From positions 152,156-216,155 of the forward strand of contig DS990599.1 in the NCBI GenBank assembly GCA_000155715.1: a stretch of DNA of 64,000 nt. The letters run 5' to 3'. Shown here piece by piece: positions 16,746 to 26,504 of this stretch. The DNA comes from a gamma proteobacterium HTCC5015. GTDB taxonomy: Bacteria; Pseudomonadota; Gammaproteobacteria; HTCC5015. Position 1 is the stretch's first letter, and every line of letters starts with the position of its first letter. A model generated the notes under the pieces. It made no database searches and was not told where the DNA came from. It was given only the letters and a program-made list of their open reading frames with translations. The position numbers and the translations under genes are program-made.

Positions 16746-17222
16746 TTAGGCCAGCTTCTCGGGTGCGACGACAACGCCGTCTTCATCGGCGTAGGTGTAC
16801 TCACCGGGAGTGAACGTCACGCCGTGAAAGGTTACGGGCAAATCGATTTGTCCTTCGCCGCGCTTCACCGATTTTTGCGGCATGGTATCGAGGGCTTTAA
16901 CGCCGATCTCGAGTGCGCCGATCTCTTTGCTGTCGCGAATACAGCCGAATACGATGATGCCCGCCCAGCCGTTTTTGACGCCGAGCTCGGCGAGGTTGCC
17001 GCCGACGAGAGCACAGCGCATGGAGCCGCCGCCGTCGACAACCAGCACGCGGCCCTCGCCGGGCTTTTCGAGTTGCTCGCGCACGAGGGTGTTGTCTTCA
17101 AATACTTTCAGCGTCGTGATGGGGCCGCCAAAGGCGATGCGCCCACCGAAATCGCGAAATCCGGGCAGTGCAACGCTGACATTTTGGTGGTCGTCGCTGA
17201 GGTCACAAGTGGCAAAACTCAT
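16746..17222 (-). CDS. rraA: RraA family protein (ribonuclease E activity regulator)
   Basis: This 158-residue protein matches RraA in length and in the motifs FGGRIAFGGPITTLKVFEDN, GGGSMRCALVGGNLAELGVKNGW and VKRGEGQIDLPVTFHGV. RraA binds RNase E and limits mRNA turnover in E. coli; homologues with the D-x20-R-D site act as HMG/CHA aldolases, so enzyme activity cannot be excluded. It lies 8 bp after ampG on the same strand, as the last gene of a pyrE-ampG-rraA unit. Confidence 0.9.
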   Translation of the reverse strand: MSFATCDLSDDHQNVSVALPGFRDFGGRIAFGGPITTLKVFEDNTLVREQLEKPGEGRVLVVDGGGSMRCALVGGNLAELGVKNGWAGIIVFGCIRDSKEIGALEIGVKALDTMPQKSVKRGEGQIDLPVTFHGVTFTPGEYTYADEDGVVVAPEKLA

Positions 17223-17230
17223 AGTGGCTC

Positions 17231-18820
17231 CTAAAGTGTGTTGGGTTCAGAGGGTTGAGGTGATTCTATGCGCAAGTGTCGCCCAGCCCACCAAACTAGG
17301 GCAATAACGGGCAGCCCCATTAACGTGGTGGCGACAAAAAAGGCGGGGTAGCCCAGTTGATCGACCATGCCGCCGGAGTAGCCGCCCAATAGCTTGGGAA
17401 CGAGCATCATCATCGAGCTAAAAATGGCGTATTGCATGGCGGTAAATGAGACATTCACCAAGCTGGACAAAAAGGCCACAAAGGCCGCGCTGGCCAGCCC
17501 CGCAGCGAGGTTGTCGAGCGCGACCACGGCGTACAGCGACCACAGTCGGTCGTGTTCAAAGCCGAAGTTAATCGGTAGCACATCGACAATCGTGCTCTGC
17601 AAGCTGAGGCCAATAAACAATAAATTGGTGAGCGCCGAGAGCACCGCGCCCAGCATGAGTATGCGCATCACGCCTAGGCGCAGCGCCAGCGCACCGCCGA
17701 GCAAGCCGCCTAAAATGGACATCACCACGCCAAAGGCTTTAACCGCGGCGGCGATGTCTTTCTTGCTAAAGCCGATGTCCTGATAAAACACATTGGAAAT
17801 CACACCGAGCACGATATCGGAAATGCGATAAAGGCCAATCAAGGCCAGCACCAAGAGGGCGGTTTTGATGGGGTATCGAGTAAAAAAATCGCGCACGGGA
17901 GCCACATAAGTAACATCCACCAATGGCTTGTTCACCAGATTCAAGAGCAGCGCGATCCAGACAACGACAGCGGCGATGCCCACCGCGAGGAAAAAGCGCA
18001 GTGCCTCGGTTAAGAAGCGCCAGAGGGGATTGTCTCCGAGTAACGCATGAAGATCGAGTGAGGACTGGCCGATATAGAAAAAGCTGCTGGCAAAGGCGCC
18101 AGTGGCCAGTACAAACAGCAGCAAAAAGCGGCCGTAGTCGCTGCCTTTATTGCGCAGTGCGGGCTGGTGCCGTTGAGGCTCGGGCATGCAGAGCGTAGCC
18201 AGCAAGCACAAACCCATTACCGCCGCCATGACCCAATAAGTCATTTGCCAAGCGCGGTAGTCGTAGTGATCGGTGGCACTGCCCAGCTCGGCGGCTAAAT
18301 AGAGCGAGCCCGCGCCCGAGACAATCATCGCCAAGCGGTAGCCGACGATATAGGTGGCGGAGAGTAAGGCTTGATAGCGTGGCGGGGCGCACTCGATGCG
18401 GTAGGCGTCGATGACGATGTCTTGCGTCGCACCGGAAAAGCCCAGCAACACGGCGGCCAATGCCATCCACACCAAGCCATCGCCAGCGGGGTTGATGGCG
18501 CCCATCAGAAATATGGCGGTGGCAACACCCAGTTGAGCCAACACGAGCCAGCTGCGCCGACTGCCCAGCGCGCGAGTGAGCCAGGGCAGGGGCAGTTGAT
18601 CGACCAGTGGTGCCCACACAAATTTAAACGAGTAACCCAGAGCCGCCCAGGAAAAGTACGTCACCGCCGAGCGCTCGACGCCCGCCTCGCGCAGCCACAG
18701 AGAGAGTGACGAAAAAATCAGCAGCAGTGGCAGGCCCGCCGAAAAGCCGAGAATTAACAGCCGCCACGTCTGTGGCAGGCGGAGTGCTTCGACTAGGGGA
18801 ACCCGCTCGCTCGCGGTCAT
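17231..18820 (-). CDS. ampG: AmpG-like muropeptide permease (MFS)
   Basis: The 529-residue product starts at ATG 18820, one base after the pyrE stop. It has about 14 hydrophobic helices. The first is WRLLILGFSAGLPLLLIFSSLSLWL, followed by GVERSAVTYFSWAALGYSFKFVWAPLVDQLPLP, which is typical of AmpG. AmpG imports GlcNAc-anhydroMurNAc peptides for cell-wall recycling, and so influences beta-lactamase induction where AmpR is present. An in-frame upstream start inside pyrE is unlikely. Confidence 0.87.
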   Translation of the reverse strand: MTASERVPLVEALRLPQTWRLLILGFSAGLPLLLIFSSLSLWLREAGVERSAVTYFSWAALGYSFKFVWAPLVDQLPLPWLTRALGSRRSWLVLAQLGVATAIFLMGAINPAGDGLVWMALAAVLLGFSGATQDIVIDAYRIECAPPRYQALLSATYIVGYRLAMIVSGAGSLYLAAELGSATDHYDYRAWQMTYWVMAAVMGLCLLATLCMPEPQRHQPALRNKGSDYGRFLLLFVLATGAFASSFFYIGQSSLDLHALLGDNPLWRFLTEALRFFLAVGIAAVVVWIALLLNLVNKPLVDVTYVAPVRDFFTRYPIKTALLVLALIGLYRISDIVLGVISNVFYQDIGFSKKDIAAAVKAFGVVMSILGGLLGGALALRLGVMRILMLGAVLSALTNLLFIGLSLQSTIVDVLPINFGFEHDRLWSLYAVVALDNLAAGLASAAFVAFLSSLVNVSFTAMQYAIFSSMMMLVPKLLGGYSGGMVDQLGYPAFFVATTLMGLPVIALVWWAGRHLRIESPQPSEPNTL

Positions 18821-18821
18821 G

Positions 18822-19463
18822 CTATACCCCGTACTCGCGGCGATAGGCCGACATGGCCTCACCGTGTTGCGCCAGTTCGGGGCGCTGGCTGGCAAACTCA
18901 ATCAAGGTGTTCAAATCGGCAATCGCTGATACTTGAATGCCGTACTCCTGTTCGACTTCTTGAATCGCCGAGCGCTCGCCTCGACCGCGCTCTTGGCGGT
19001 TTAGGGCAATCGAGACGCCCACCAGTTCGGCGCCGTTGGCTTGAATAATTTCTACCGACTCGCGAATCGCTGTACCCGCAGTAATCACATCGTCAATCAC
19101 CAGCACGCGACCCTTGAGCTCCGCGCCGACCAAAGTGCCGCCCTCGCCGTGGTCCTTCTTTTCTTTGCGATTAAAACAATAGGGCACATCGCGGCCGTGC
19201 TCCGTCGCCAGCGCAATCGCCGTCGCCGCCGCCAGTGGAATGCCCTTGTAGGCGGGCCCAAACAGCACATCAAACTCAATGCCCGATTCGACAATGGCCT
19301 GAGCGTAGTAGCGACCTAGCTGTGCCAAGGCCTGCCCACTTTTAAAGAGACCCGCATTAAAAAAGTAAGGGCTTACACGGCCCGACTTAAGAGTGAACTC
19401 ACCAAAGCGCAAAACGCCTTGGTCGATAGCAAAAGCCAAAAAATCGCTGCGAAAATCGCTCAT
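18822..19463 (-). CDS. pyrE: Orotate phosphoribosyltransferase
   Basis: This 213-residue enzyme joins orotate to PRPP to form OMP in pyrimidine synthesis. Evidence is the N-terminal [32 protein letters not shown], and the PRPP loop [18 protein letters not shown]. coli PyrE is the same length. It heads the unit pyrE-ampG-rraA. The gene next to it on the other side is a divergent restriction-modification operon. Confidence 0.97.
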   Translation of the reverse strand: MSDFRSDFLAFAIDQGVLRFGEFTLKSGRVSPYFFNAGLFKSGQALAQLGRYYAQAIVESGIEFDVLFGPAYKGIPLAAATAIALATEHGRDVPYCFNRKEKKDHGEGGTLVGAELKGRVLVIDDVITAGTAIRESVEIIQANGAELVGVSIALNRQERGRGERSAIQEVEQEYGIQVSAIADLNTLIEFASQRPELAQHGEAMSAYRREYGV

Positions 19464-19621
19464 AACAAAATGAAAAGCTTAGAAATGAATAAAAGAGGTC
19501 GGCAGTATAGCAACGCCGACCTCAGAACCACAGAGCACCCATGAATTCCAACAAAACCTGAGATACACTCAAGCGGGCGCCACATTGGGGAAATACTCGG
19601 AAAAGGACGCATTAAAAAGCT

Positions 19622-22024
19622 ATGAATAAAAAGGCACTCTCCGAGCGGGACATCTGCACCAAATTCATTACCCCCGCCCTGCAAAGAGCAGGCTGGGATA
19701 TCCAAAGCCAGATCAGAGAAGAGTACGGCTTCACCGCGGGCCGTATTATTGTGCGTGGTCGCATGCACACCCGGGGTAAGCAGCGCCGGGCCGACTATGT
19801 GCTCAGCTACCAGAAAAACCAGCCCATTGCCGTCATAGAAGCCAAGGACAACAACCACAGCTTGGGCGATGGTATGCAACAAGCGCTGGCCTACAGCGAT
19901 GTGCTGGATACGCCCTTTGTGTTTACCAGCAATGGCGATGGCTTTTTGTTTCACGACCGCACCGGACTGGCCGAGAAAACGGAAACCCAGCTGAGCCTCG
20001 ACGAATTCCCCAGCCCGGCCACCCTGTGGGCGCGCTATTGCCAGTGGAAAGGTATTGGCCACCAGGAACAACCCGTAGTGGAGCAACCCTATTACGACGA
20101 CGGCAGCGGCCGCACGCCGCGCTACTACCAGCAGGTGGCCATCAACCGCGCCGTCGAGGCGGTAGCCAAGGGCAGAGATCGCCTCCTGTTGGTAATGGCC
20201 ACCGGCACTGGCAAAACCTATACGGCCTTTCAGATCATTTGGCGGCTGTGGAAGTCCGGCCAGAAGAAGCGAATCCTTTTTCTCGCAGATCGCAATATTC
20301 TGGTGGACCAAACCAAAAACAACGATTTCAAACCCTTTGGTCAGGCCATGACCAAGGTGACCAACCGAACGGTCGACAAATCCTACGAAATTTATCTGGC
20401 GCTCTATCAAGCGGTATCCGGCAACGAAGAAGAGAAGAACATTTACAAACAGTTCTCACCGGATTTCTTCGATTTAATCGTGATTGACGAATGCCATCGG
20501 GGCAGCGCCGCTGAGGATTCGGCCTGGCGTGAGATTCTGGAATATTTTTCGGCGGCTGCGCATGTGGGGCTCACCGCCACGCCCAAGGAAACCAAAGAGG
20601 TCTCCAACATCGACTACTTTGGCCAGCCGCTCTACACCTACTCCCTCAAGCAGGGGATCGAAGACGGTTTTTTGGCGCCCTACAAAGTCATTCGCATCGA
20701 TTTTGATATCGACCTCAAGGGCTGGCGGCCCAGCAAGGGCCAGGTGGACAAGTACGGCAACCTGATCGAAGACCGCATCTACAACCAGCGCGACATCGAC
20801 AAAAACATTATCTTCGACGAACGCACCCAGCTGGTGGCCCTGAAAATCACCGAATACTTGCAGCGCACCGGTGAATATCAGAAAACCATCGTCTTCTGCG
20901 AAAACATCGACCACGCCGAGCGCATGCGCCAGGCACTGGTCAACCTCAACCCGGACAAGGTCGCCGAGAACCGCAAATATGTCATGCGCATCACCGGCGA
21001 TGAGGACGAGGGCAAAGCCGAACTGGACAACTTTATTGACCCGGAATCCCGCTACCCGGTCATCGCCACGACCAGCAAACTGATGACCACCGGGGTCGAT
21101 GCCAAAACCTGCAAGTTGATTGTGCTCGACCAGCGCATCCAGTCCATGACCGAGTTCAAACAGATCATCGGCCGGGGCACGCGCATCGACGAGGACTACA
21201 ACAAGCACTGGTTCACCATCATGGACTTCAAAAAGGCCACCGAGTTGTTTGCCGACCCCGCCTTTGATGGCGACCCGGTTCAGGTGTATAAACCCGACCT
21301 CGGCGAAAGCCCGGTGCCCGAGGACGATCCACAAGACCAACCCTATGGCGAGGGCGGTGGTGAATTGGAGCCGCCAGAGCAGGGCGAAGAACCCGGCGAA
21401 TGGCACACCGACGACGATACCGGGGGCGACGAAGAAGAGGGCGAAGGCCCCAAGCGCTATGAAGTTGCCGGTACACAGATTGATGTCGCCGCCGAGCGGG
21501 TTCAGTACCTGGACGCCAGTGGCAAACTGATCACCGAAAGTCTCACCGACTACACGCGCAAAAAGGTGCGCGAGCAATACGCCACGCTCAAGGACTTTCT
21601 CCGCCACTGGAACGACGCCGAACGCAAGCAGGCCGTCATCGAAGAACTGGCCGAGCAGGGCGTATTCTGGGAAGACTTGATTGACAAGGTAGCCAAGAAG
21701 TTGGGCGAAGAGCCAGACCCCTTCGATGTCATCTGCCACATCGTTTACGATCGCCCGCCCCTCACTCGCAAGGAGCGGGCCGAACAAGTGCGCAAGCGCG
21801 ACTATTTTGCCCACTATCAGGGGCAAGCGCGGGAAGTGTTAAATGCGCTGCTGGAAAAATACACCGATGTGGGCATTACTTCGGTGGAAGATCCCAAGGT
21901 GCTGAATCTGGCACCGTTCAGCCAGCTGGGCACACCCATGGAGTTGGTCAGTGCCTTTGGCGACATGCAGCACTATCAGCAAGCCATTCGCGATCTGGAA
22001 TCGGAGTTGTACGATTCCGCATGA
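19622..22024 (+). CDS. hsdR: Type I restriction enzyme R subunit, EcoEI-like
   Basis: This 800-residue motor-nuclease has an N-terminal PD-(D/E)XK nuclease (about 1-150; Asp58 and E73-x-K75 in VIEAKDN). A superfamily 2 translocase follows, with ATGTGKT (about 193-199), VIDECHRGS and LTATPKE. The C-terminal helical domain contains an acidic Gly/Pro/Glu linker (about 565-615). It cuts unmodified DNA after translocation when bound to HsdM2S. Codon use with many C-ending codons looks different from nearby genes. It starts 158 bp from the divergent pyrE. Confidence 0.93.
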   Translation: MNKKALSERDICTKFITPALQRAGWDIQSQIREEYGFTAGRIIVRGRMHTRGKQRRADYVLSYQKNQPIAVIEAKDNNHSLGDGMQQALAYSDVLDTPFVFTSNGDGFLFHDRTGLAEKTETQLSLDEFPSPATLWARYCQWKGIGHQEQPVVEQPYYDDGSGRTPRYYQQVAINRAVEAVAKGRDRLLLVMATGTGKTYTAFQIIWRLWKSGQKKRILFLADRNILVDQTKNNDFKPFGQAMTKVTNRTVDKSYEIYLALYQAVSGNEEEKNIYKQFSPDFFDLIVIDECHRGSAAEDSAWREILEYFSAAAHVGLTATPKETKEVSNIDYFGQPLYTYSLKQGIEDGFLAPYKVIRIDFDIDLKGWRPSKGQVDKYGNLIEDRIYNQRDIDKNIIFDERTQLVALKITEYLQRTGEYQKTIVFCENIDHAERMRQALVNLNPDKVAENRKYVMRITGDEDEGKAELDNFIDPESRYPVIATTSKLMTTGVDAKTCKLIVLDQRIQSMTEFKQIIGRGTRIDEDYNKHWFTIMDFKKATELFADPAFDGDPVQVYKPDLGESPVPEDDPQDQPYGEGGGELEPPEQGEEPGEWHTDDDTGGDEEEGEGPKRYEVAGTQIDVAAERVQYLDASGKLITESLTDYTRKKVREQYATLKDFLRHWNDAERKQAVIEELAEQGVFWEDLIDKVAKKLGEEPDPFDVICHIVYDRPPLTRKERAEQVRKRDYFAHYQGQAREVLNALLEKYTDVGITSVEDPKVLNLAPFSQLGTPMELVSAFGDMQHYQQAIRDLESELYDSA

Positions 22025-22112
22025 CGCAAACCGTTGTCTGAATAAAAACTAACCCAAACGATTTTGAACCCGTTCAAATGATCGGAACCCCAATGACTTC
22101 ACAGGAAACGCA

Positions 22113-23609
22113 ATGAGCATCAGTACCCTCATCAAATCCATTCAAGACATCATGCGCAAGGATGTCGGCGTCGACGGCGACGCCCAGCGTATTGGCCAGC
22201 TGGTCTGGATGCTGTTCCTGAAAATTTTCGACGACCGCGAAAAAGAATGGGAGCTGATGAACCCGGATTATCAATCCCCCATTCCCCAGCAACTCCGCTG
22301 GAGAAACTGGGCCGCAGATTCAGAGGGCATGACAGGCGAAAAGCTCAAGGACTTCGTCGATAATAAGCTGTTCAAGCAGCTCAAGGAGCTCACGCCCCAG
22401 GGCGAGGACCGCCGCGCCATTGTGATTCGCAATGTCTTTGAAGACGCCTACAACTACATGAAGTCCGGCCAGTTGCTGCGCCAGGTCATCAACAAAATGG
22501 AAGAGGGCATCAACTTCAACAAGACCAGCGAGCGCCACGAACTGGGGACGATGTACGAACAAATCCTCAAAGACCTGCAAAGTGCCGGCAACGCCGGGGA
22601 GTTCTATACCCCCCGGGCGGTCACGCAATTTATGGTCAATCGGGTCGACCCCAAGCTGGAAGACACCGTCATGGACCCGGCCTGTGGTACGGGTGGCTTT
22701 CTCACCTGTGCCATCGACTACAAGCGCAAGCACTATGTAGAAACGCCCGAACAGGAAGCCACCCTGCAAAACACCATTGCAGGGGTCGAGAAAAAGCCCC
22801 TGCCGCACCTGCTGGCCACCACCAACCTGATACTGCACGGCATCGAAGTGCCGGACCAGATTAAGCACGACAACACCCTGGCCCGCCCGTTGCGGGACTG
22901 GGGCCCCAAAGAGCGCGTGGATGTCATCGTGGCCAACCCGCCCTTCGGCGGCCAGGAAGAAGACGGCATTGAAACCAACTTCCCCAGCGCGTTCCGCACC
23001 CGGGAAACCGCCGACCTGTTCATGACCCTGTTCATCCACCTGCTGCGGGACGGTGGCCGCGCCGCCGTGGTGCTGCCAGACGGCTTCCTGTTCGGCGAGG
23101 GCATGAAAACCCGCCTCAAGGAAAAGCTGCTGGAAGAGTGCAACCTGCACACCATCGTGCGCCTGCCCAACGGCGTGTTTAACCCCTACACCGGCATCAA
23201 GACCAACCTGCTGTTCTTCACCAAAGGCAAGCCCACGGAAACCGTGTGGTACTACGAACACCCCTACCCGGAAGGCTACAAGAGCTACAGCAAAACCAAG
23301 CCCATGAAATTCTCGGAGTTCCAGACCGAGATCGACTGGTGGGGCACCGAGGCGGACGGTTTCGCCAGCCGTGAAGAAACCGAGCAGGCCTGGAAAATGT
23401 CCATCGACGACATCAAGGCCCGCAACTACAACCTGGACATCAAAAACCCCTTTGAGGGCGAACAGGTCAGCCACGACCCGGGCGAACTCCTGGCCCAGTA
23501 CGAGCAGCAACAGGCCGAAATCCAGGCAATCCGCCACCAACTGCGGGACATCCTGGCCGATGCGCTTTCTCACAACAGTGATGAGAACACCAACGGAGGT
23601 GCGGCGTGA
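22113..23609 (+). CDS. hsdM: Type I DNA methyltransferase M subunit (N6-adenine)
   Basis: This 498-residue protein has an N-terminal helical HsdM domain (SIQDIMRKDVGVDGDAQRIG) and a gamma-class N6-adenine methyltransferase core. The SAM motif is MDPACGTGGFL and the catalytic motif is NPPFGG. LGTMYEQILKDLQSAGNAGE is the typical family signature. It methylates adenine in the target set by HsdS, protecting host DNA. It lies 88 bp after hsdR and its stop overlaps the hsdS start (GTGA). Confidence 0.96.
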   Translation: MSISTLIKSIQDIMRKDVGVDGDAQRIGQLVWMLFLKIFDDREKEWELMNPDYQSPIPQQLRWRNWAADSEGMTGEKLKDFVDNKLFKQLKELTPQGEDRRAIVIRNVFEDAYNYMKSGQLLRQVINKMEEGINFNKTSERHELGTMYEQILKDLQSAGNAGEFYTPRAVTQFMVNRVDPKLEDTVMDPACGTGGFLTCAIDYKRKHYVETPEQEATLQNTIAGVEKKPLPHLLATTNLILHGIEVPDQIKHDNTLARPLRDWGPKERVDVIVANPPFGGQEEDGIETNFPSAFRTRETADLFMTLFIHLLRDGGRAAVVLPDGFLFGEGMKTRLKEKLLEECNLHTIVRLPNGVFNPYTGIKTNLLFFTKGKPTETVWYYEHPYPEGYKSYSKTKPMKFSEFQTEIDWWGTEADGFASREETEQAWKMSIDDIKARNYNLDIKNPFEGEQVSHDPGELLAQYEQQQAEIQAIRHQLRDILADALSHNSDENTNGGAA

Positions 23610-25330
23610 GTGCGCGGGAGGGAGTACGAGCGACCGCCAGGGAGGGCGGAAGTGTCGATGTGGCAGGAGCAGTCATCGACCATCTGGATTTGTGGACCGG
23701 GGCGGTTACGAAGAAGTCCAGCAGTGGCAGAGGAAGTAATGGCAAGGTCGAGTTGACTGGAATTAATAAACTTCGGGAATTGATTCTGGAGTTAGCAGTT
23801 CGAGGGAAGCTTGTAGAGCAGGACTCCTCTGAGGAGCCTGCATGCAAGTTACTGGAGAGAATTGCGCGCGAGAAAAAACTCTCTGGTAAAAAAAGCAAAA
23901 AACTTCCACCGCTAAGCGATGACGAAAAACCGTTCGACGTTCCGTTAGGCTGGGAAGCAACACGCTATGGTGAAATAGTAGCCGTGACGACAGGTAAACT
24001 TGATGCAAATGCAGCCGATGAGAACGGTCAGTATCCATTCTTTACCTGCTCAAGAACTCCCTCTGCCATAGATACCTACGCCTTTGACTGCGAGGCAGTT
24101 TTATTGGCAGGTAACGGTGACTTCAATTTGAAATACTACAAGGGAAAGTTCAATGCGTACCAGCGCACTTATGTCATTGAACCGATCCAAATCAGCCTGA
24201 AATTTCTGTATTACCTGACAGTCTCTCAAATCGAACGAATTACAGAGAACAACAGGGGCTCAGCGATAAGGTATCTGAAACTGAACGACATTCTGATGCC
24301 CTTCGTTTATCTGCCACCGGTAGAAGAACAACACCGCATCGTCCAAAAAGTCGATGAACTCATGGCCCTCTGCGACCGGCTGGAACAGCAAACCAGCGAC
24401 CAGCTCGAAGCCCACGAAACCCTCGTGGACACCTTACTCGGCACCCTCACTCAATCCGAAAACGCCACCGAACTGGCCGACAACTGGGCCCGCCTCGCCG
24501 CCCACTTCGACACCCTGTTCACCACCGAACAGAGCATCGACAAGCTCAAGCAGGCCATCCTGCAACTGGCCGTGATGGGGCGGTTGGTGGAGCAGGAGGC
24601 GGCGGATGAGCCGGCGGTGGAAGTTATCAAAAGGGCCCAAGAAAGAAAATCTCAATTGCTTTCCGAAAAGCTCATAAAAAAGCAAAAGGAGCTTCCTGAT
24701 ATAACGGAGCCAGAAAAGCCCTTTTCGACCCCACCGCTCTGGGCATATGCGCGGCTTGACGATATTTGTACGGAAGTTACATCTGGCTCTACACCACCAA
24801 AATCAGAATTCAGCGAAGCCTTTGGGATTCCCTACTTGAAGGTTTACAACATTCGCTCACAGCGTGTTGATTTCGACTACAAACCTCAATATGTCACTGA
24901 AAATTACCATAGGACCACCCTCAAGCGCTCCCAGCTTTTACCAGGTGACGTGGTCATGAATATTGTAGGCCCACCGCTGGGAAAGACTGCCATCATCCCC
25001 GACGACCACCCTGAATGGAATTGCAATCAAGCTATAGTGCGATTTCGTCCGATAGAAATCGAGCTTAACCAATTCATTCACCTATATCTCAAGGCTGGGA
25101 TTTTCTTAAAAACGATAGAGCTCATCGGAACCGCAGGCCAGGATAATATCTCCGTAACCAAGAGCCGAAGCATAGTTATCCCGCTGCCCCCGAAGGCGGA
25201 ACAGCAACGCATCGTCCAAAAAGTCGATGAACTCATGGCCCTCTGCGACCAACTCAAGGAACGCCTGAACCAGGCCTGCAAAACCCGCTGCCAGCTGGCC
25301 GAAGCCGTGGTTGAAAACGCCCTGAACTAA
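23606..25330 (+). CDS. hsdS: Type I specificity subunit HsdS
   Basis: The 574-residue protein starts at GTG within the hsdM stop. It has two target-recognition domains, about residues 105-235 (LGWEATRYGEIVAV...) and 370-530 (LWAYARLDDICTEV...), separated and followed by conserved helices. The two helix regions carry HRIVQKVDELMALCDRLEQQ and QRIVQKVDELMALCDQLKER, encoded by an identical 43-bp DNA stretch. HsdS picks the bipartite recognition sequence for HsdM and HsdR. The target cannot be predicted from sequence alone. Confidence 0.95.
   Translation: MSAREGVRATAREGGSVDVAGAVIDHLDLWTGAVTKKSSSGRGSNGKVELTGINKLRELILELAVRGKLVEQDSSEEPACKLLERIAREKKLSGKKSKKLPPLSDDEKPFDVPLGWEATRYGEIVAVTTGKLDANAADENGQYPFFTCSRTPSAIDTYAFDCEAVLLAGNGDFNLKYYKGKFNAYQRTYVIEPIQISLKFLYYLTVSQIERITENNRGSAIRYLKLNDILMPFVYLPPVEEQHRIVQKVDELMALCDRLEQQTSDQLEAHETLVDTLLGTLTQSENATELADNWARLAAHFDTLFTTEQSIDKLKQAILQLAVMGRLVEQEAADEPAVEVIKRAQERKSQLLSEKLIKKQKELPDITEPEKPFSTPPLWAYARLDDICTEVTSGSTPPKSEFSEAFGIPYLKVYNIRSQRVDFDYKPQYVTENYHRTTLKRSQLLPGDVVMNIVGPPLGKTAIIPDDHPEWNCNQAIVRFRPIEIELNQFIHLYLKAGIFLKTIELIGTAGQDNISVTKSRSIVIPLPPKAEQQRIVQKVDELMALCDQLKERLNQACKTRCQLAEAVVENALN
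24335..24377 (+). repeat. 43-bp direct repeat in hsdS (first copy)
   Basis: This stretch is identical to 25208-25250, 873 bp (291 codons) downstream in the same frame. The copies encode the same conserved helix after each target-recognition domain. Such repeats can support recombination that exchanges or deletes the second recognition domain without shifting the frame. Confidence 0.95.
25208..25250 (+). repeat. 43-bp direct repeat in hsdS (second copy)
   Basis: Second copy of the repeat at 24335-24377, both beginning CGCATCGTCCAAAAAG. Flanking bases differ on both sides. Confidence 0.95.
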
Positions 25331-25351
25331 CCGGAAAAGGATGACCGCGCA

Positions 25352-26359
25352 GTGTACGAAAAACCGTGGCTTAGCTACCGCGAGCAGCTCGATAAATTAA
25401 AGAACCGGGGACTTGCGGTTACCGATGAGCCGAAGGCACTGGAATACCTGGAGCGCATTGGCTACTACCGGTTGAGCGGCTACTGGCACCCGTTTCGTGA
25501 GCGCTCAGGCTTGTTCTGCCCCATCGGCAAAGGCATCCCAAAAGGAAAAAAGACAAAGCCCACCACTGCGGCTCTGGACAGCTTCAAGTCGGGCTCGACC
25601 TTCGAGGCCGCCGTGCGCCTTTATGTTTTCGACAAGAAGTTGCGACTTTTAACCTTGGATGCGCTGGAGCGTATTGAGGTGGCTTTGCGAGTCGATATAT
25701 CCCACTCATTGGGGAAATATGACCCATTCGCCTATCTGAACACTGATCTTCTATTTGAAGGGTTTGCAAAGGAAGCAGATAGTAGAACAGGCTTGCCTAG
25801 GCATGTGGATTGGATGAAAAAGCAAGCGACGCAAATCGCGCGCTCTAAAGAAGACTTCATCAAGCACAATAAAAACAAGTATGGTCACCCTCTGCCTATC
25901 TGGATAGCTTGCGAGGTATGGGACTTCAACACGCTTTCAGAGCTCTATGACGGCATGCGTCCTAAAGACCAGGACGCGATTGCCGAAAAGTATGGAGTCC
26001 AAAACGGCCGTACTTTGGCTTCCTGGCTGCGGAGCCTCAATTACCTGCGCAATGTTTGTGCGCACCACAGCAGACTCTGGAATCGCAATATCATTGACCA
26101 GCCGCAAAAGCCCCCAAAAGGTGTTGTTCCGGAATTCGACCAAGCTTGGGAATCCGGCAATGAGCATATCGTTGCCCGACCGTTTCTGTTGTTGTGTCTC
26201 TGCCAAAAATTGTTGAGCGGTATTAATCCAGCGTCCAGTTGGTGGCTAAGGCTTGCCAAATTATTTGAAGAATTTCCTGAGGACGAGTCCTTGGGGGTTA
26301 GTTGGGCAGCATTTGGTGTAGCGGAAGAGTGGATGGATTGGGAGTGCTTCCCCAAATAG
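25352..26359 (+). CDS. Abi family HEPN protein (AbiD/AbiF-like, Abi_2)
   Basis: The 335-residue protein starts at GTG 25352 (AAAAGGA upstream), 21 bp after hsdS. The N-terminus LSYREQLDKLKNRGLAV followed by LERIGYYRLSGYWHPFRE is the classic Abi_2 signature. Near residue 230-240 the HEPN ribonuclease motif R-N-x3-H occurs (YLRNVCAHHSRLWNR). Abortive-infection proteins of this group halt phage growth, probably by RNA cleavage; some AbiF relatives have a linked non-coding RNA. Its base composition is more AT-rich than hsdM. Position in the hsd operon suggests backup defence if restriction fails. Confidence 0.85.
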   Translation: MYEKPWLSYREQLDKLKNRGLAVTDEPKALEYLERIGYYRLSGYWHPFRERSGLFCPIGKGIPKGKKTKPTTAALDSFKSGSTFEAAVRLYVFDKKLRLLTLDALERIEVALRVDISHSLGKYDPFAYLNTDLLFEGFAKEADSRTGLPRHVDWMKKQATQIARSKEDFIKHNKNKYGHPLPIWIACEVWDFNTLSELYDGMRPKDQDAIAEKYGVQNGRTLASWLRSLNYLRNVCAHHSRLWNRNIIDQPQKPPKGVVPEFDQAWESGNEHIVARPFLLLCLCQKLLSGINPASSWWLRLAKLFEEFPEDESLGVSWAAFGVAEEWMDWECFPK

Positions 26360-26504
26360 CAGGCAATAAAAAACCCCGCAGCAGCTTCACTGCTTTCGCA
26401 GATCTACCGATTGGGGCCGTGTTGGAATTGATACTAGATACATTGAAAGCTTTTAGCAAAGCGAAAAGTACTAGATTTCTTGCCTTTGTCGCCAAAAATA
26501 AAAT

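Noticed and set aside
19460..23573. Three long minus-strand open frames opposite hsdR and hsdM
   Set aside because: They mirror GC-rich third positions of the hsd genes and have no recognisable protein features.
25352..26359. Abi gene as antitoxin/toxin pair member
   Set aside because: No small partner gene is next to it; the Abi_2 and HEPN features stand alone.
19622..26504. Prophage or integrative element carrying the defence island
   Set aside because: No integrase, attachment-site duplication or tRNA gene was found at either edge.
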